The notes beneath the pieces are model-generated. The model had not been told where the DNA came from and ran no database searches. It was given only the letters and a program-made list of their open reading frames with translations. This document shows, piece after piece, positions 34,228 to 42,555 of a DNA stretch of 64,000 nucleotides; within the stretch, counting starts at the first letter, position 1; every line of letters begins with the position of its first letter. The position numbers and the translations under genes were made by a program. The stretch covers positions 80,928-144,927 of the forward strand of contig CAJTHM010000015.1 of NCBI GenBank assembly GCA_910576125.1. The letters are read 5' to 3'. Source of the stretch: Lachnospiraceae bacterium (GTDB lineage: Bacteria; Bacillota; Clostridia; Lachnospirales; Lachnospiraceae).

Positions 34228-35655
34228 TTACTTCCAGGCTTCATGCAAGAGAGCCATGCCCTCCCTGATTTCCGCCTCTCCGAGCCCGCCGAAGCCCAAG
34301 AGCACCGTCCGGCTGTCAGGGGCCGCCTCCACCATGCTCTCGGACAGTCCATAGACCCGCACGCCCCGGTCTGCCGCCCTGCGGATCAGCTCCCCTTCCC
34401 CCATGCCGTTCTTCGCAGTCAGTACCAGATGCAGCCCCGCGTTCTCTCCCGACACCTCAAAGCTGTCCCGCATATCTCCCAGACAGTCCAGAAGCAGCTC
34501 ATGCTTTGCCCGGTAAATCTTGCGCATCTTGTTCAGGTGCCGCTCAAAATATCCCTCCCCGATGAACTCGTTCAGAATGCTCTGATCGATGCGGGACACC
34601 GTACAGGAATAAAAGGAACAGTCCTCCAGGTATTTCTTCAGCAGCGAATCCGGCAGCACCATGAAGCTGACGCGGATGGCAGGAGCGATGGCTTTGGAAA
34701 AAGTCCCCACATATATGACTTTCGCGTGACCATCCGACGCCAGCAGGGCAGGAATCGGCTTGCCCCGGAAGCGGAATTCGCTGTCGTAATCATCCTCAAT
34801 CAGATAGCGGTCCGCACTTCCGTCAGCCCATTTCAGCAGCTCCATCCTCCGCCCGATCGGCATCACGGTCCCCAAAGGGAACTGATGGGACGGCATCACA
34901 TAAGCAGCCCTCACATCCGCCTGCTCCAGCTTGTCCGCCCGCATGCCGCACTCGTCCATGTCCACGGTGACGATATCATATGCAAAAGAACAGAACAGCC
35001 TGTAAGATCTCTTGTAAGTGGGATTCTCCATGGCGATACGCACATGGCGGCCTAAGATTTTTTCCAGCAAAAGCAATAGATAGTCATTTCCCGCCCCCAC
35101 GATAATCTGCTCCGGCCTGCAGTCCGCCCCTCTGGATGAATGGAGGTAACGGCTGATGGTCCGGCGCAGTCCATAGTCCCCCTGGGCCTCGCCTCTGGCG
35201 AACAGGTCACTGTTGGCATAAGTAAGGATATTTTTGGTAATCCTTTTCCATACGCTGAACGGGAATCCCGTCATGTCAATGTCATAGGGGGAAAAATCAA
35301 TGATCCCTTTGGACTGCGTACCGATGGAATTCTCTGCTCCGGCCTCTCTTTCTGCCGATATGCTGCCGGCCAGCGCCGGCAGGCTAGCGTCCAGCTGCAG
35401 CAGATCTTCCATGGGACAGACAAAATATCCCCTATAGGGCCTGGACTCGATATAGCCCTCGCTGAGCAGCTGCCCATAGGCATAGTCCACCGTGCTCCTG
35501 GCCACCTGGAGATATTCTGCCAGAGAACGCGTAGAAGGAAGCTTCTCCCCCGAAAGAAGCTTCCCTCCTTTGATTTCCCCTTTGATATGCTGATATATCT
35601 GCTCATACAGACAGCTGTCCCCCTCTGTCCGTATCTGAAACGTCATCTCATTCAA
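34228..35655 (-). CDS. MocR-family regulator: GntR DNA-binding domain fused to an aminotransferase domain
   Basis: 475 residues. A winged helix of the GntR type is at about residues 10-75 (GEKLPSTRSLAEYLQVARSTVDYAYGQL). A fold-type I PLP domain follows (about 115-470) with the substrate and cofactor signatures VGAGNDYLLLLLEKI, EDDYDSEFR (about 287-295) and the PLP lysine in GTFSKAIAPAIR (about 319). MocR proteins sense PLP or amino acids and control vitamin B6, GABA or taurine genes. The DUF2225 gene lies 13 bases upstream and may share its transcript. Confidence 0.92.
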   Translation of the reverse strand: MNEMTFQIRTEGDSCLYEQIYQHIKGEIKGGKLLSGEKLPSTRSLAEYLQVARSTVDYAYGQLLSEGYIESRPYRGYFVCPMEDLLQLDASLPALAGSISAEREAGAENSIGTQSKGIIDFSPYDIDMTGFPFSVWKRITKNILTYANSDLFARGEAQGDYGLRRTISRYLHSSRGADCRPEQIIVGAGNDYLLLLLEKILGRHVRIAMENPTYKRSYRLFCSFAYDIVTVDMDECGMRADKLEQADVRAAYVMPSHQFPLGTVMPIGRRMELLKWADGSADRYLIEDDYDSEFRFRGKPIPALLASDGHAKVIYVGTFSKAIAPAIRVSFMVLPDSLLKKYLEDCSFYSCTVSRIDQSILNEFIGEGYFERHLNKMRKIYRAKHELLLDCLGDMRDSFEVSGENAGLHLVLTAKNGMGEGELIRRAADRGVRVYGLSESMVEAAPDSRTVLLGFGGLGEAEIREGMALLHEAWK

Positions 35656-35668
35656 AGCATTCCCCCGT

Positions 35669-36523
35669 TCATCCCTGCTGTTTCTTTTTCATCTCCAGCA
35701 TCACCTGTTCTTTCATATCCCTCGCCCTGTCCTTGATACGGGAATTGGCTGTCCTGGACGTGATGATGCTGCTGAGGAGACGCATGGATACCTCAAAATC
35801 CTGAAACCGCATCCCCAGCGCCGCAAGCAGATAATCCACAGTGACCTCATTCATGCCGCACATGGGAAACATCTCCGTCTGCCTGGCCTCCGTGAAGCCC
35901 TTGTAGGTATGCTGCAGAAGTTCATTTTCCTGCCCTGCCAGTTCCGTAATCAGCGTCTGATCCGGCTGCTCCTTTTCTTTCAGGCTTTCGGCGTATCCTC
36001 TGGCCAGCCAGGCATACTTCAGACAGATATACGCCCTTTCGCTGTTCTTTGCATGTTTTACCACTGCTCCCACCAGCGCCAGCTTATACCGCTCCAGCGC
36101 CTCCTTGTAGGTATAAATATCGCCCTGGTGAGGCGTGATGCGCACGGTCTGGCTGATCTTCTCCCTGATGAGCTTCGCCTGACTGGATGTAATGCCCGTA
36201 AAATACCGCATCAGCGCCGCATAGCCGCATATCGGGCACATCACCACCTCATACTTGGCCGCATCGATTCCGTCATATCTGGCCCGGAGATCAAAATCCG
36301 TGCCCAGGAGCTTCGCCTTATTGGACTTCATGATTTTGGAAGTAAAGGAACTGTCGCACACCGGACATACGAAAGACCTGTCGTATATCAAATCCTTTTC
36401 TTCCGGTTTCGGTGCGGCCATGGGCTCCGCTTTTGCCTTCTCAGCTTTCTTCGGCTCCTCGAAAAGGCTCACATCCTCCAGGTTCCCCAGGCCCAGACTC
36501 TTTAAACCTGATAAGATTCCCAT
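35669..36523 (-). CDS. DUF2225 family protein with two zinc-ribbon-like CxxC motifs
   Basis: 284 residues from the ATG at 36523, chosen because GGAG lies eight bases upstream; further in-frame ATGs lie upstream, beyond a GC-rich hairpin at 36574-36590. Two CxxC pairs, CPVCDSSF (about 53) and CPICGYAAL (about 97), are characteristic of DUF2225. A TPR-like helical region follows (about 140-275). Family function is unknown. It is followed by the MocR gene. Confidence 0.8.
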   Translation of the reverse strand: MGILSGLKSLGLGNLEDVSLFEEPKKAEKAKAEPMAAPKPEEKDLIYDRSFVCPVCDSSFTSKIMKSNKAKLLGTDFDLRARYDGIDAAKYEVVMCPICGYAALMRYFTGITSSQAKLIREKISQTVRITPHQGDIYTYKEALERYKLALVGAVVKHAKNSERAYICLKYAWLARGYAESLKEKEQPDQTLITELAGQENELLQHTYKGFTEARQTEMFPMCGMNEVTVDYLLAALGMRFQDFEVSMRLLSSIITSRTANSRIKDRARDMKEQVMLEMKKKQQG

Positions 36524-36684
36524 ACTCTTCTCCACCCCGCCCAGGACTCTGTCAAAGCCCTGCTTCATTCCACGGCGCCCGGAGGGCGCCTTTTCTTTTT
36601 GCATGGGCCCCTGCTGTGCTCAGGCCCGTAATCCTCTCTTCTGCCGACGGATGCTTTCAGCCTGCTGCCCCTGACGTTCCCCCC

Positions 36685-38361
36685 TCACTGCGCGGCATCG
36701 GGCTTCGGCAATACATAGGAACTCTTCAGGGACACGATGCGGTTGAACACCAGCGCGTCCGGCGCAGAGTCCTTTGCGTCCACACAGAAGAAGCCCTGTC
36801 TCACGAACTGGAACCTCGCATATTTTTCCGCTCCCGCAAAGGCAGGCTCCAGATAGCAAGTCTCCCTGACGGTCAGGGAATTCGGATTCAGGTTCAGGCT
36901 TCCGTCCTCGTTGTAGACCCCTTTTTCCTCATCGATGATATTCTCATACAGCCGCACTTCCGCCTTCAGGGCAGTGTCGGCGGCCACCCAGTGGATGGTG
37001 CCCTTCACCTTCCTTCCGTCCGGGCTGTTCCCACCTCTGGAAGCCGGATCATAGGTGCAGTGCACCTCCACGACTTCGCCTGCCTGGTTCTTGACGCAGC
37101 CGGTGCACTTCACGAAATAGGCGTTCATCAGGCGCACTTCATTGCCCGGGAACATCCGGAAGTACTTCTTCGGGGGCTCCTCCATGAAGTCCTCCCGCTC
37201 GATATACAGCTCCCTGCCGAAAGGCACTTCCCTGCTGCCAAGGGCTTCGTTCTCAGGATTGTTCCCCACTGTCAGCATTTCGGTCTGCCCTTCCGGGTAA
37301 TTGTCGATGATCAGCTTCACCGGATCCAGCACCGCCATCAGACGGGGCGCCTTCGCCTTCAGATCTTCCCGGATACAGTATTCCAACATGGCGTAATCCG
37401 CGATGGACTGGGCCTTGGAGACGCCGCACAGTTCCACGAACTTCTGGATCGACTCCGGCGTAAAACCCCGGCGGCGCAGGGCCGCGATGGACACCAGCCG
37501 GGGATCGTCCCAGCCGTCCACGATATTCTCCTGCACCAGCTTCTTGATATACCGCTTTCCCATCACCACGTTCTTCAGGTACAGCTTGGCGAACTCAATC
37601 TGCTTGGGAGGATGAGGGTATTCCAGCTCCCGCACCACCCAGTCGTAGAGAGGCCTGTGATCCTCGAACTCCAGCGTGCAGATGGAATGGGTGATTCCCT
37701 CTATGGCGTCCTCAATGGGGTGAGCGAAATCATACATGGGGTAGATGCACCATGCGTCTCCGGTATTGTGATGATTCATGTGCGCCACACGGTAAATGAC
37801 GGGATCGCGCATATTGATGTTGGGCGAGGCCATGTCGATGCGGGCCCGCAGCACCTTCTCCCCGTCCCCGTACTTTCCGTCCTTCATCTCCTGGAACAGC
37901 TGCAGATTCTCCTCCACCGTGCGGGTATTATAAGGGTCGTCTTTCCCCGGCTCGGTCAGGCTTCCCCTGTATTCACGAATCTGCTCCGCGGTCAGGTCCG
38001 AGACATAGGCCTTGCCCTTTTTGATCAGCTTCGCCGCCGCCTCGTACATCTGCCCGAAATAATCGGAGGCGAAGAACAGCCGGTCCTCCCAGTCCGCCCC
38101 CAGCCACTGGATGTCCTCCTTGATGGATTCCACGAATTCGATGTCCTCCTTGGTGGGGTTGGTGTCATCGAAGCGCATGTTGAATTTGCCGTTGTACTGC
38201 CGGGCCAGGCCGTAGTTCAAAAGTATGCTCTTGGCATGTCCGATATGCAGGTAGCCGTTAGGCTCCGGCGGGAAGCGGGTGTGCACGGTCTCACATGTCC
38301 CCTCCGCCAGATCCTTGTCTATGATCATTTCAATAAAATTTCTGGATTCCGTCTCGCTCAT
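36685..38361 (-). CDS. glnS: Glutaminyl-tRNA synthetase
   Basis: 558 residues. It charges tRNA-Gln directly with glutamine. The class I signatures are PPEPNGYLHIGHAKS (HIGH at about 39-42) and VMGKRYIKKLV (KMSKS-like, about 270). The catalytic core continues through NMRFDDTNPTKED, and the C-terminal half is the beta-barrel anticodon-binding region. Length matches bacterial GlnRS. Many Clostridia make Gln-tRNA only through GatCAB; this genome carries both, so GatCAB probably serves Asn-tRNA. It has its own promoter and a leader hairpin. Confidence 0.95.
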   Translation of the reverse strand: MSETESRNFIEMIIDKDLAEGTCETVHTRFPPEPNGYLHIGHAKSILLNYGLARQYNGKFNMRFDDTNPTKEDIEFVESIKEDIQWLGADWEDRLFFASDYFGQMYEAAAKLIKKGKAYVSDLTAEQIREYRGSLTEPGKDDPYNTRTVEENLQLFQEMKDGKYGDGEKVLRARIDMASPNINMRDPVIYRVAHMNHHNTGDAWCIYPMYDFAHPIEDAIEGITHSICTLEFEDHRPLYDWVVRELEYPHPPKQIEFAKLYLKNVVMGKRYIKKLVQENIVDGWDDPRLVSIAALRRRGFTPESIQKFVELCGVSKAQSIADYAMLEYCIREDLKAKAPRLMAVLDPVKLIIDNYPEGQTEMLTVGNNPENEALGSREVPFGRELYIEREDFMEEPPKKYFRMFPGNEVRLMNAYFVKCTGCVKNQAGEVVEVHCTYDPASRGGNSPDGRKVKGTIHWVAADTALKAEVRLYENIIDEEKGVYNEDGSLNLNPNSLTVRETCYLEPAFAGAEKYARFQFVRQGFFCVDAKDSAPDALVFNRIVSLKSSYVLPKPDAAQ

Positions 38362-38408
38362 CTGTCAGGTCCTTGCCTTTCCTATACGTCTGCGGCATCT
38401 GCTGCCCT

Positions 38409-38428
38409 CCGGCCTGCATTCAGGCCGG
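38409..38428 (-). promoter_or_regulatory. Leader hairpin of glnS
   Basis: CCGGCCTG and CAGGCCGG arms around a four-base loop, between the glnS promoter and start codon. There is no T-run. Confidence 0.35.
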
Positions 38429-38476
38429 GTATCCTCAAGATGGCCATTCCGCCCGCTCCATGCCGCGAATAAAGCC

Positions 38477-38506
38477 ATTATATCATAACTCCGCAATTTC
38501 TTTCAA
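38477..38506 (-). promoter_or_regulatory. Promoter of glnS
   Basis: TTGAAA (38506-38501) and TATAAT (38482-38477) on the minus strand with an 18-base spacer. Confidence 0.65.
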
Positions 38507-38556
38507 CAAGATTCAGTACATTCCTGAAAAAAACATGAAAGTCCTCTTGTCTCTTA

Positions 38557-38922
38557 TCAAGATTCCGGCAGTTCCAGGATGTCCCCTTTATCGGCGCCTG
38601 CGGCACAGATATAGGTTTTGTCCGTGCGGCGCCCGGTTTCCCGGAAATGATCCATGATATATTTTGCCGAAAGGGGCATTTCCAGAGAGCCTGTCTCTTC
38701 CAGAGGAAACCATTTGCACAGACCCTCGTTGGAGACAAGATTATCGTCCACATGTTCTTTTATATCCGCGAAAAAGTAATAATTCTGCCTTATCTCTCCC
38801 TTTGTCTTCCGGAATGCAATATAGCCCCCTGCCGAGCCCGTCCAGACATCGCTGACCACCCTGCCGCCCTGTCTGTAGAGGAGGAGCACCCTGTCTCCCC
38901 TGAACAGATAGATGGCCGTCAT
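38557..38922 (-). CDS. Nudix-family protein that has lost its Nudix box
   Basis: 121 residues from the ATG at 38922 (GAGG upstream). The N-terminal beta strands (MTAIYLFRGDRVLLLYRQG) and VWTGSAGG (about 29-36) are those of a small Nudix hydrolase. In relatives this is followed by about 38 residues with the catalytic GX5EX7REUXEEXGU box. Here the sequence jumps at once to YIAFRKTKGEIRQNYYFF, the strand after the box. The reading frame is kept. Without the metal-binding glutamates it cannot be a normal pyrophosphatase. A genuine deletion and an assembly error both remain possible. Confidence 0.7.
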   Translation of the reverse strand: MTAIYLFRGDRVLLLYRQGGRVVSDVWTGSAGGYIAFRKTKGEIRQNYYFFADIKEHVDDNLVSNEGLCKWFPLEETGSLEMPLSAKYIMDHFRETGRRTDKTYICAAGADKGDILELPES

Positions 38923-39103
38923 GTTCCTCAGCTTTCCTTCCACAGCGTTTTTCCTCCTAACCGGACAGACAGGCATTTCACGATGCGCCCTCGCAAATCC
39001 GTACATGCTTTTTACTCTTTTTTGCCACATTCCCCTGCTGCGGCGCTGCCTCTTACCGCAATCCCTTTCAGGGTATTTGTCAGTCAGAGACGATTCTCTG
39101 ATA

Positions 39104-40282
39104 TCAATGATGGAACAGGCGGATTCCCGTGAACGCCATCACCATGTTGTATTTATCGCAGCATTCTATCACGGCATCATCCCGGACGGAACCGCCGGGC
39201 TGGGCGATGTATTTCACGCCGCTCTTGCGGGCCCTCTCGATATTGTCCGAGAAAGGGAAGAACGCGTCCGAGCCCAAAGTGACCTCCTGCATCCGGTCAA
39301 GCCATGCGCGCTTCTCTTCCCTGGTAAAGACGGCGGGCTTCACCTTGAAGACCTTCTCCCAGGCGCCGTCTGCCAGCACGTCCATGTACTCGTCCCCGAT
39401 GTAGACGTCTATGGCATTGTCCCGATCCGCACGTCCCAGCTTGTCCACGAACTGCAGGCCCAGCACCTGGGGGGACTGACGCAGGAACCAGTTGTCCGCC
39501 TTGGTGCCCGCCAGCCTGGTGCAGTGGATGCGGGACTGCTGGCCCGCGCCGATGCCGATGGCCTGGCCGCCCTTTACATAGCAGACAGAATTGGACTGGG
39601 TGTATTTCAGGGTAATCAGGGCAATCTTCATGTCTGTCAGGGCTTCCTCCGGAATCTCCTTGTTCGCCGTGACCAGGTTGGACAGCAGATCCCCATTCAC
39701 ATCCAGCTCGTTCCGCCCCTGTTCAAACGTAATTCCGTATACCTGTTTTCGTTCAAGCGGAGCAGGCGCGTAAGATTCGTCAATCTGAATGACATTATAA
39801 TTTCCGCCCTTTTTGGCTTTCAGCATGGCCAGCGCCTCTTCCGTGTAGCCGGGGGCGATGCAGCCGTCGGACACTTCCCGCTTGATCAATCTGGCCGTGT
39901 CCTTGTCGCAGACATCGGACAGGGCGATGAAGTCCCCGAAAGAGGACATCCTGTCGGCGCCTCTGGCCCTGGCGTAGGCACAGGCCAGGGGAGACAGCTC
40001 GCCCAGGTCGTCCACCCAGTAAATCTTCGCAAGGGTCTCGTCCAGAGGGAGGCCCACTGCCGCGCCCGCGGGAGACACATGCTTGAAGGATGTGGCGGCG
40101 GGCAGGCCCGTGGCCGCCTTCAGCTCTTTCACCAGCTGCCAGCCGTTAAAGGCATCCAGGAAATTGATGTAGCCCGGCCTGCCGTTCAGCACGGTGACCG
40201 GCAGATCGCTGCCGTCCTCCATATAGATCCTGGAAGGCTTCTGGTTGGGGTTGCATCCGTATTTCAGTTCGATTTCTTTCAT
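39104..40282 (-). CDS. Stand-alone AICAR transformylase (PurH formyltransferase domain)
   Basis: 392 residues from the ATG at 40282. It transfers a formyl group from 10-formyl-THF to AICAR, giving FAICAR. The sequence begins directly in the transformylase domain (MKEIELKYGCNPNQKPSRIY) and contains the family landmarks FKHVSPAGAAVG (about 67-78), CDKDTARLIKREVSDGCIAPGY and GIGAGQQSRIHCTRLAG (about 245-261). The IMP cyclohydrolase half of PurH is absent; that reaction is supplied by the separate PurO encoded just upstream. Name often used: PurH-like or AICARFT. Confidence 0.9.
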   Translation of the reverse strand: MKEIELKYGCNPNQKPSRIYMEDGSDLPVTVLNGRPGYINFLDAFNGWQLVKELKAATGLPAATSFKHVSPAGAAVGLPLDETLAKIYWVDDLGELSPLACAYARARGADRMSSFGDFIALSDVCDKDTARLIKREVSDGCIAPGYTEEALAMLKAKKGGNYNVIQIDESYAPAPLERKQVYGITFEQGRNELDVNGDLLSNLVTANKEIPEEALTDMKIALITLKYTQSNSVCYVKGGQAIGIGAGQQSRIHCTRLAGTKADNWFLRQSPQVLGLQFVDKLGRADRDNAIDVYIGDEYMDVLADGAWEKVFKVKPAVFTREEKRAWLDRMQEVTLGSDAFFPFSDNIERARKSGVKYIAQPGGSVRDDAVIECCDKYNMVMAFTGIRLFHH

Positions 40283-40324
40283 GATTTCGTTTTCCTTTCC
40301 TGATTTTCTGCTTTGCCGCATCGT

Positions 40325-40369
40325 CTGTTTCATTTCCGGCTGTTTCATTTCCGTCTGTTTCATTTCCGG
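40325..40369. repeat. 15-base tandem repeat, three copies, upstream of the AICAR transformylase gene
   Basis: The unit is CTGTTTCATTTCCGG, with one substitution in the middle copy. It lies between purO and the transformylase gene. In the minus-strand frame it would encode EMKQ-type repeats upstream of the true start. Confidence 0.8.
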
Positions 40370-40460
40370 CTTTTCCACTTCCCGCCGTTTGTTTTACGTC
40401 TGCCTCCTTTTACGGGGCATAATCCAACAAAATCCGCGCCATGGCCGGAACGGGCTTCCA

Positions 40461-41186
40461 CTATTGGTTCTTATTTAAAATGCGGGTCTCATACTGTCCT
40501 GTGGCAATATCGATGAAGCGGACGAACAGGGATACCTTGTTCTCCTCGTTCAGACTCTCCCACAGCATACCCGCGAAGCTGTCGATGTCCCCTTCTATGG
40601 CCACAGTCCCTGGCTCTCCCCGGAAGCTGGGCAGCGGGTCTCCGTCATGCATGTAGGTATGGAGGAAACGGCCCTCCCCGGGGGCTGGGTTGTCATAGGT
40701 AAAAGTATATCTGTTGCAGCAGGAAGGGTCTCCGCCGTTGCTCTTTAAAATGGACATGCTGTAGTCGAAGCAGCCCTCCCGGATATGCACCAGCCCGGAA
40801 ATCCTTGGGGTGTAATTGGGGCCGTCCGGCTCGAACTGGCGGCTGCGCAGGGACTGCTCGAAGGTAAGCCCTTTCGACAGGCCTTCGCAGATGGTGTCCG
40901 TCTGATCCCCATTTGTGACAATCGTGTCAGTTCCCTGTCCGTCCCCGGCGTCCAGCACACGCACCGGGGCGTAGATGACCAGGCTGGGATCTGACAGCTT
41001 GGCCGGGTCAAAGGCCTGGGTGCGGATGCCCTCTCCTTCCGTGACGAAGATACGGTTGCGGCTGTTCACGCTCCTTCCCATAATAAAGTAGGCAATGACC
41101 GCTTTTTTGCCGTCAGCGGACCGCCCGATGACGATTCCCCTGCCGGGGTACGCATTGTTTTTCAGTTCCTGATTCAGTTGCTGCAT
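40461..41186 (-). CDS. purO: IMP cyclohydrolase, PurO type
   Basis: 241 residues. It closes FAICAR to IMP, the last step of de novo purine synthesis. The sequence matches the archaeal-type IMP cyclohydrolase family: NNAYPGRGIVIGRSADGKKAVIAYFIMGRSVNSRNR (about 10-45), a nucleophile-like N-terminal region, and YTPRISGLVHI (about 131-141). It sits upstream of the stand-alone AICAR transformylase, with 178 bases between. Both are controlled by a ZTP riboswitch, which fits because ZTP builds up when 10-formyl-THF is short. Confidence 0.9.
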   Translation of the reverse strand: MQQLNQELKNNAYPGRGIVIGRSADGKKAVIAYFIMGRSVNSRNRIFVTEGEGIRTQAFDPAKLSDPSLVIYAPVRVLDAGDGQGTDTIVTNGDQTDTICEGLSKGLTFEQSLRSRQFEPDGPNYTPRISGLVHIREGCFDYSMSILKSNGGDPSCCNRYTFTYDNPAPGEGRFLHTYMHDGDPLPSFRGEPGTVAIEGDIDSFAGMLWESLNEENKVSLFVRFIDIATGQYETRILNKNQ

Positions 41187-41264
41187 CTCTTTTCCCTCCT
41201 GATTCCAGCTCCGTATATCCCCCGCCAGATATCAATACGCGGGGCATATACTGTTTTGAGTTCC

Positions 41265-41375
41265 GTCAAACAAAACAAACCGACTCTCCGGGCACCAAAA
41301 ACAAGCGGTGCCCAGACGGTCGGCTTCTACTCACTGCACTCCCTGTGGGTCATCCCACTTCCGTCAGTCATACAG
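41265..41375 (-). promoter_or_regulatory. ZTP (pfl) riboswitch with terminator expression platform, upstream of purO
   Basis: The minus-strand RNA has GACGG...GTGGGATGACCCAC followed by AGGGAGTGCAGTGAGTAGAAG and the conserved pfl 3' core CCGACCGTCTGGGCACC. GACGG pairs with CCGTC. Directly after the core, GGGCACC pairs with GGTGCCC and CCGAC with GTCGG, and the run TTTGTTTTGTTT follows. This terminator includes the conserved core, so ligand binding would favour read-through. The ligand ZTP is known to signal low 10-formyl-THF, and the downstream genes are purine genes. Confidence 0.8.
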
Positions 41376-41441
41376 TTCATTCTCTCAGAGATTCCATATT
41401 CTTCAGCGGCCAACTCTGATTTCTCAGGCGGCCTGCTTTTT

Positions 41442-41470
41442 ATCTTACACTTTCCTTTCGGAATATGCAA
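41442..41470 (-). promoter_or_regulatory. Promoter of the ZTP riboswitch-purO transcript
   Basis: TTGCAT (41470-41465) and TAAGAT (41447-41442) on the minus strand, 17 bases apart, about 60 bases before the aptamer. Confidence 0.5.
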
Positions 41471-41569
41471 GGACTTTTTGGAATTTATTTGTGCTTTATT
41501 TGTGCTTTTTCCTTTTCTTTTGGCAAATAAGTTTTCCATTGCACTTTCCAAAAATAGGCAAAATTCCAG

Positions 41570-41598
41570 TTGAAAAATCCTGGAGAAAATACTATAAT
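41570..41598 (+). promoter_or_regulatory. Promoter of the flagellin gene
   Basis: TTGAAA (41570-41575) and TATAAT (41593-41598) with a 17-base spacer. This is a sigma-A promoter, not the sigma-28 type usual for flagellin. Confidence 0.6.
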
Positions 41599-41673
41599 GA
41601 AGAAAAGCAGGTACGAGCGAAAGGTTATGTGCTTTTATTGGAATATAAATATAGAAGAACAGGAGGTTCCGTT

Positions 41674-42432
41674 ATGAGTAGCATGACTGTAACCAATAGA
41701 ATTTATAATTCATATTCCCATCTCTCCAGCGGCAAGCGTATCAACACCGCGGCTGACGATGCGGCAGGGCTTGCCATCGGCAAGAAAATGCAGGCCCAGG
41801 AGACCGGGCTGAACGTAGGTGCCCAGAACGCGAAAGAAGGCATGGGCGCTCTGAATGTGGCCGACGGCGCCCTGGGCGGCGTGATGGATTATCTGCAGAG
41901 AATCCGTGATTTGGCTCTGCGCTCCATGAACGGCCTTGCTTCCGCATCAGACAAGAAATATTACCAGGACGAAATCAACCAGCTGAAAGACGGCATCCAG
42001 TCCATGTCCAAGACCACTTCCCTGAACGAGCAGAAGCTCCTGGACGGAAGTATGGCCGACATGCACATCGCCACCAATCCCGACGGAAGCGGCATGCGCA
42101 TCGGCATGGCCAATTCCACGCTGGAGGCGCTGGGCATCGCAGATTTCGATGTGACCAAGAAGTTCAGTCTGGACACCATCGATGACGCCATCAGCAGAGT
42201 GGCCAGCCAGAGAAGCAGCCTGGGCGCTTCCACCAACCGTCTGGAACATGCCTATAACTACAATACAGGCGCAAGCTTAGAGCAGCTCAGCTCCAGGAGC
42301 CGCATCGAAGATTTGGATATGCCCCAGGCCATTTCCGAGAAGAAGAAAGAGGATTTGCTCAGCGAGTACAGGAACCTGATGCTGAAGAAGCAGATGAATC
42401 AGGATTCCATGGTGCTGAAATTGTTCCAGTAG
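41674..42432 (+). CDS. Flagellin
   Basis: 252 residues from the ATG at 41674, which has AGGAGG upstream; longer upstream frames run through the promoter. The N-terminal D0/D1 segment contains NRIYNSYSHLSSGKRINTAADDAAGLAIGKKM (about 7-38), the flagellin hallmark. The C-terminal D1/D0 region has SLGASTNRLEHAYNYN (about 178-193) and ends VLKLFQ instead of the common VLSLL. There is no variable D2/D3 insert, so this is a minimal flagellin. No other motility gene is in the window. It stands alone between purO and an amidohydrolase, with a terminator after it. Confidence 0.88.
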   Translation: MSSMTVTNRIYNSYSHLSSGKRINTAADDAAGLAIGKKMQAQETGLNVGAQNAKEGMGALNVADGALGGVMDYLQRIRDLALRSMNGLASASDKKYYQDEINQLKDGIQSMSKTTSLNEQKLLDGSMADMHIATNPDGSGMRIGMANSTLEALGIADFDVTKKFSLDTIDDAISRVASQRSSLGASTNRLEHAYNYNTGASLEQLSSRSRIEDLDMPQAISEKKKEDLLSEYRNLMLKKQMNQDSMVLKLFQ

Positions 42433-42489
42433 AACCTGGTGCCAGCTGCAGCCGCGCTCCGCGGATCGGCTCATTGAACCGAAAGCATA

Positions 42490-42528
42490 CCGGACTTATG
42501 ATGACAGTCATGGGTCCGGCTTCTTTTT
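42490..42528 (+). terminator. Terminator of the flagellin gene
   Basis: CCGGAC and GTCCGG arms, with an inner ATGA/TCAT stem, followed by CTTCTTTTT. Confidence 0.65.
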
Positions 42529-42555
42529 ACGAAAAAGCAGGAGGTATTGTGCGAT

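Noticed and set aside
36571..36602. GGCGCCC-GGA-GGGCGCC hairpin followed by TTTTCTTTTT, considered as a terminator
   Set aside because: The T-run serves the plus strand, where no gene ends. On the minus strand, where glnS and the DUF2225 gene lie, no T-run follows.
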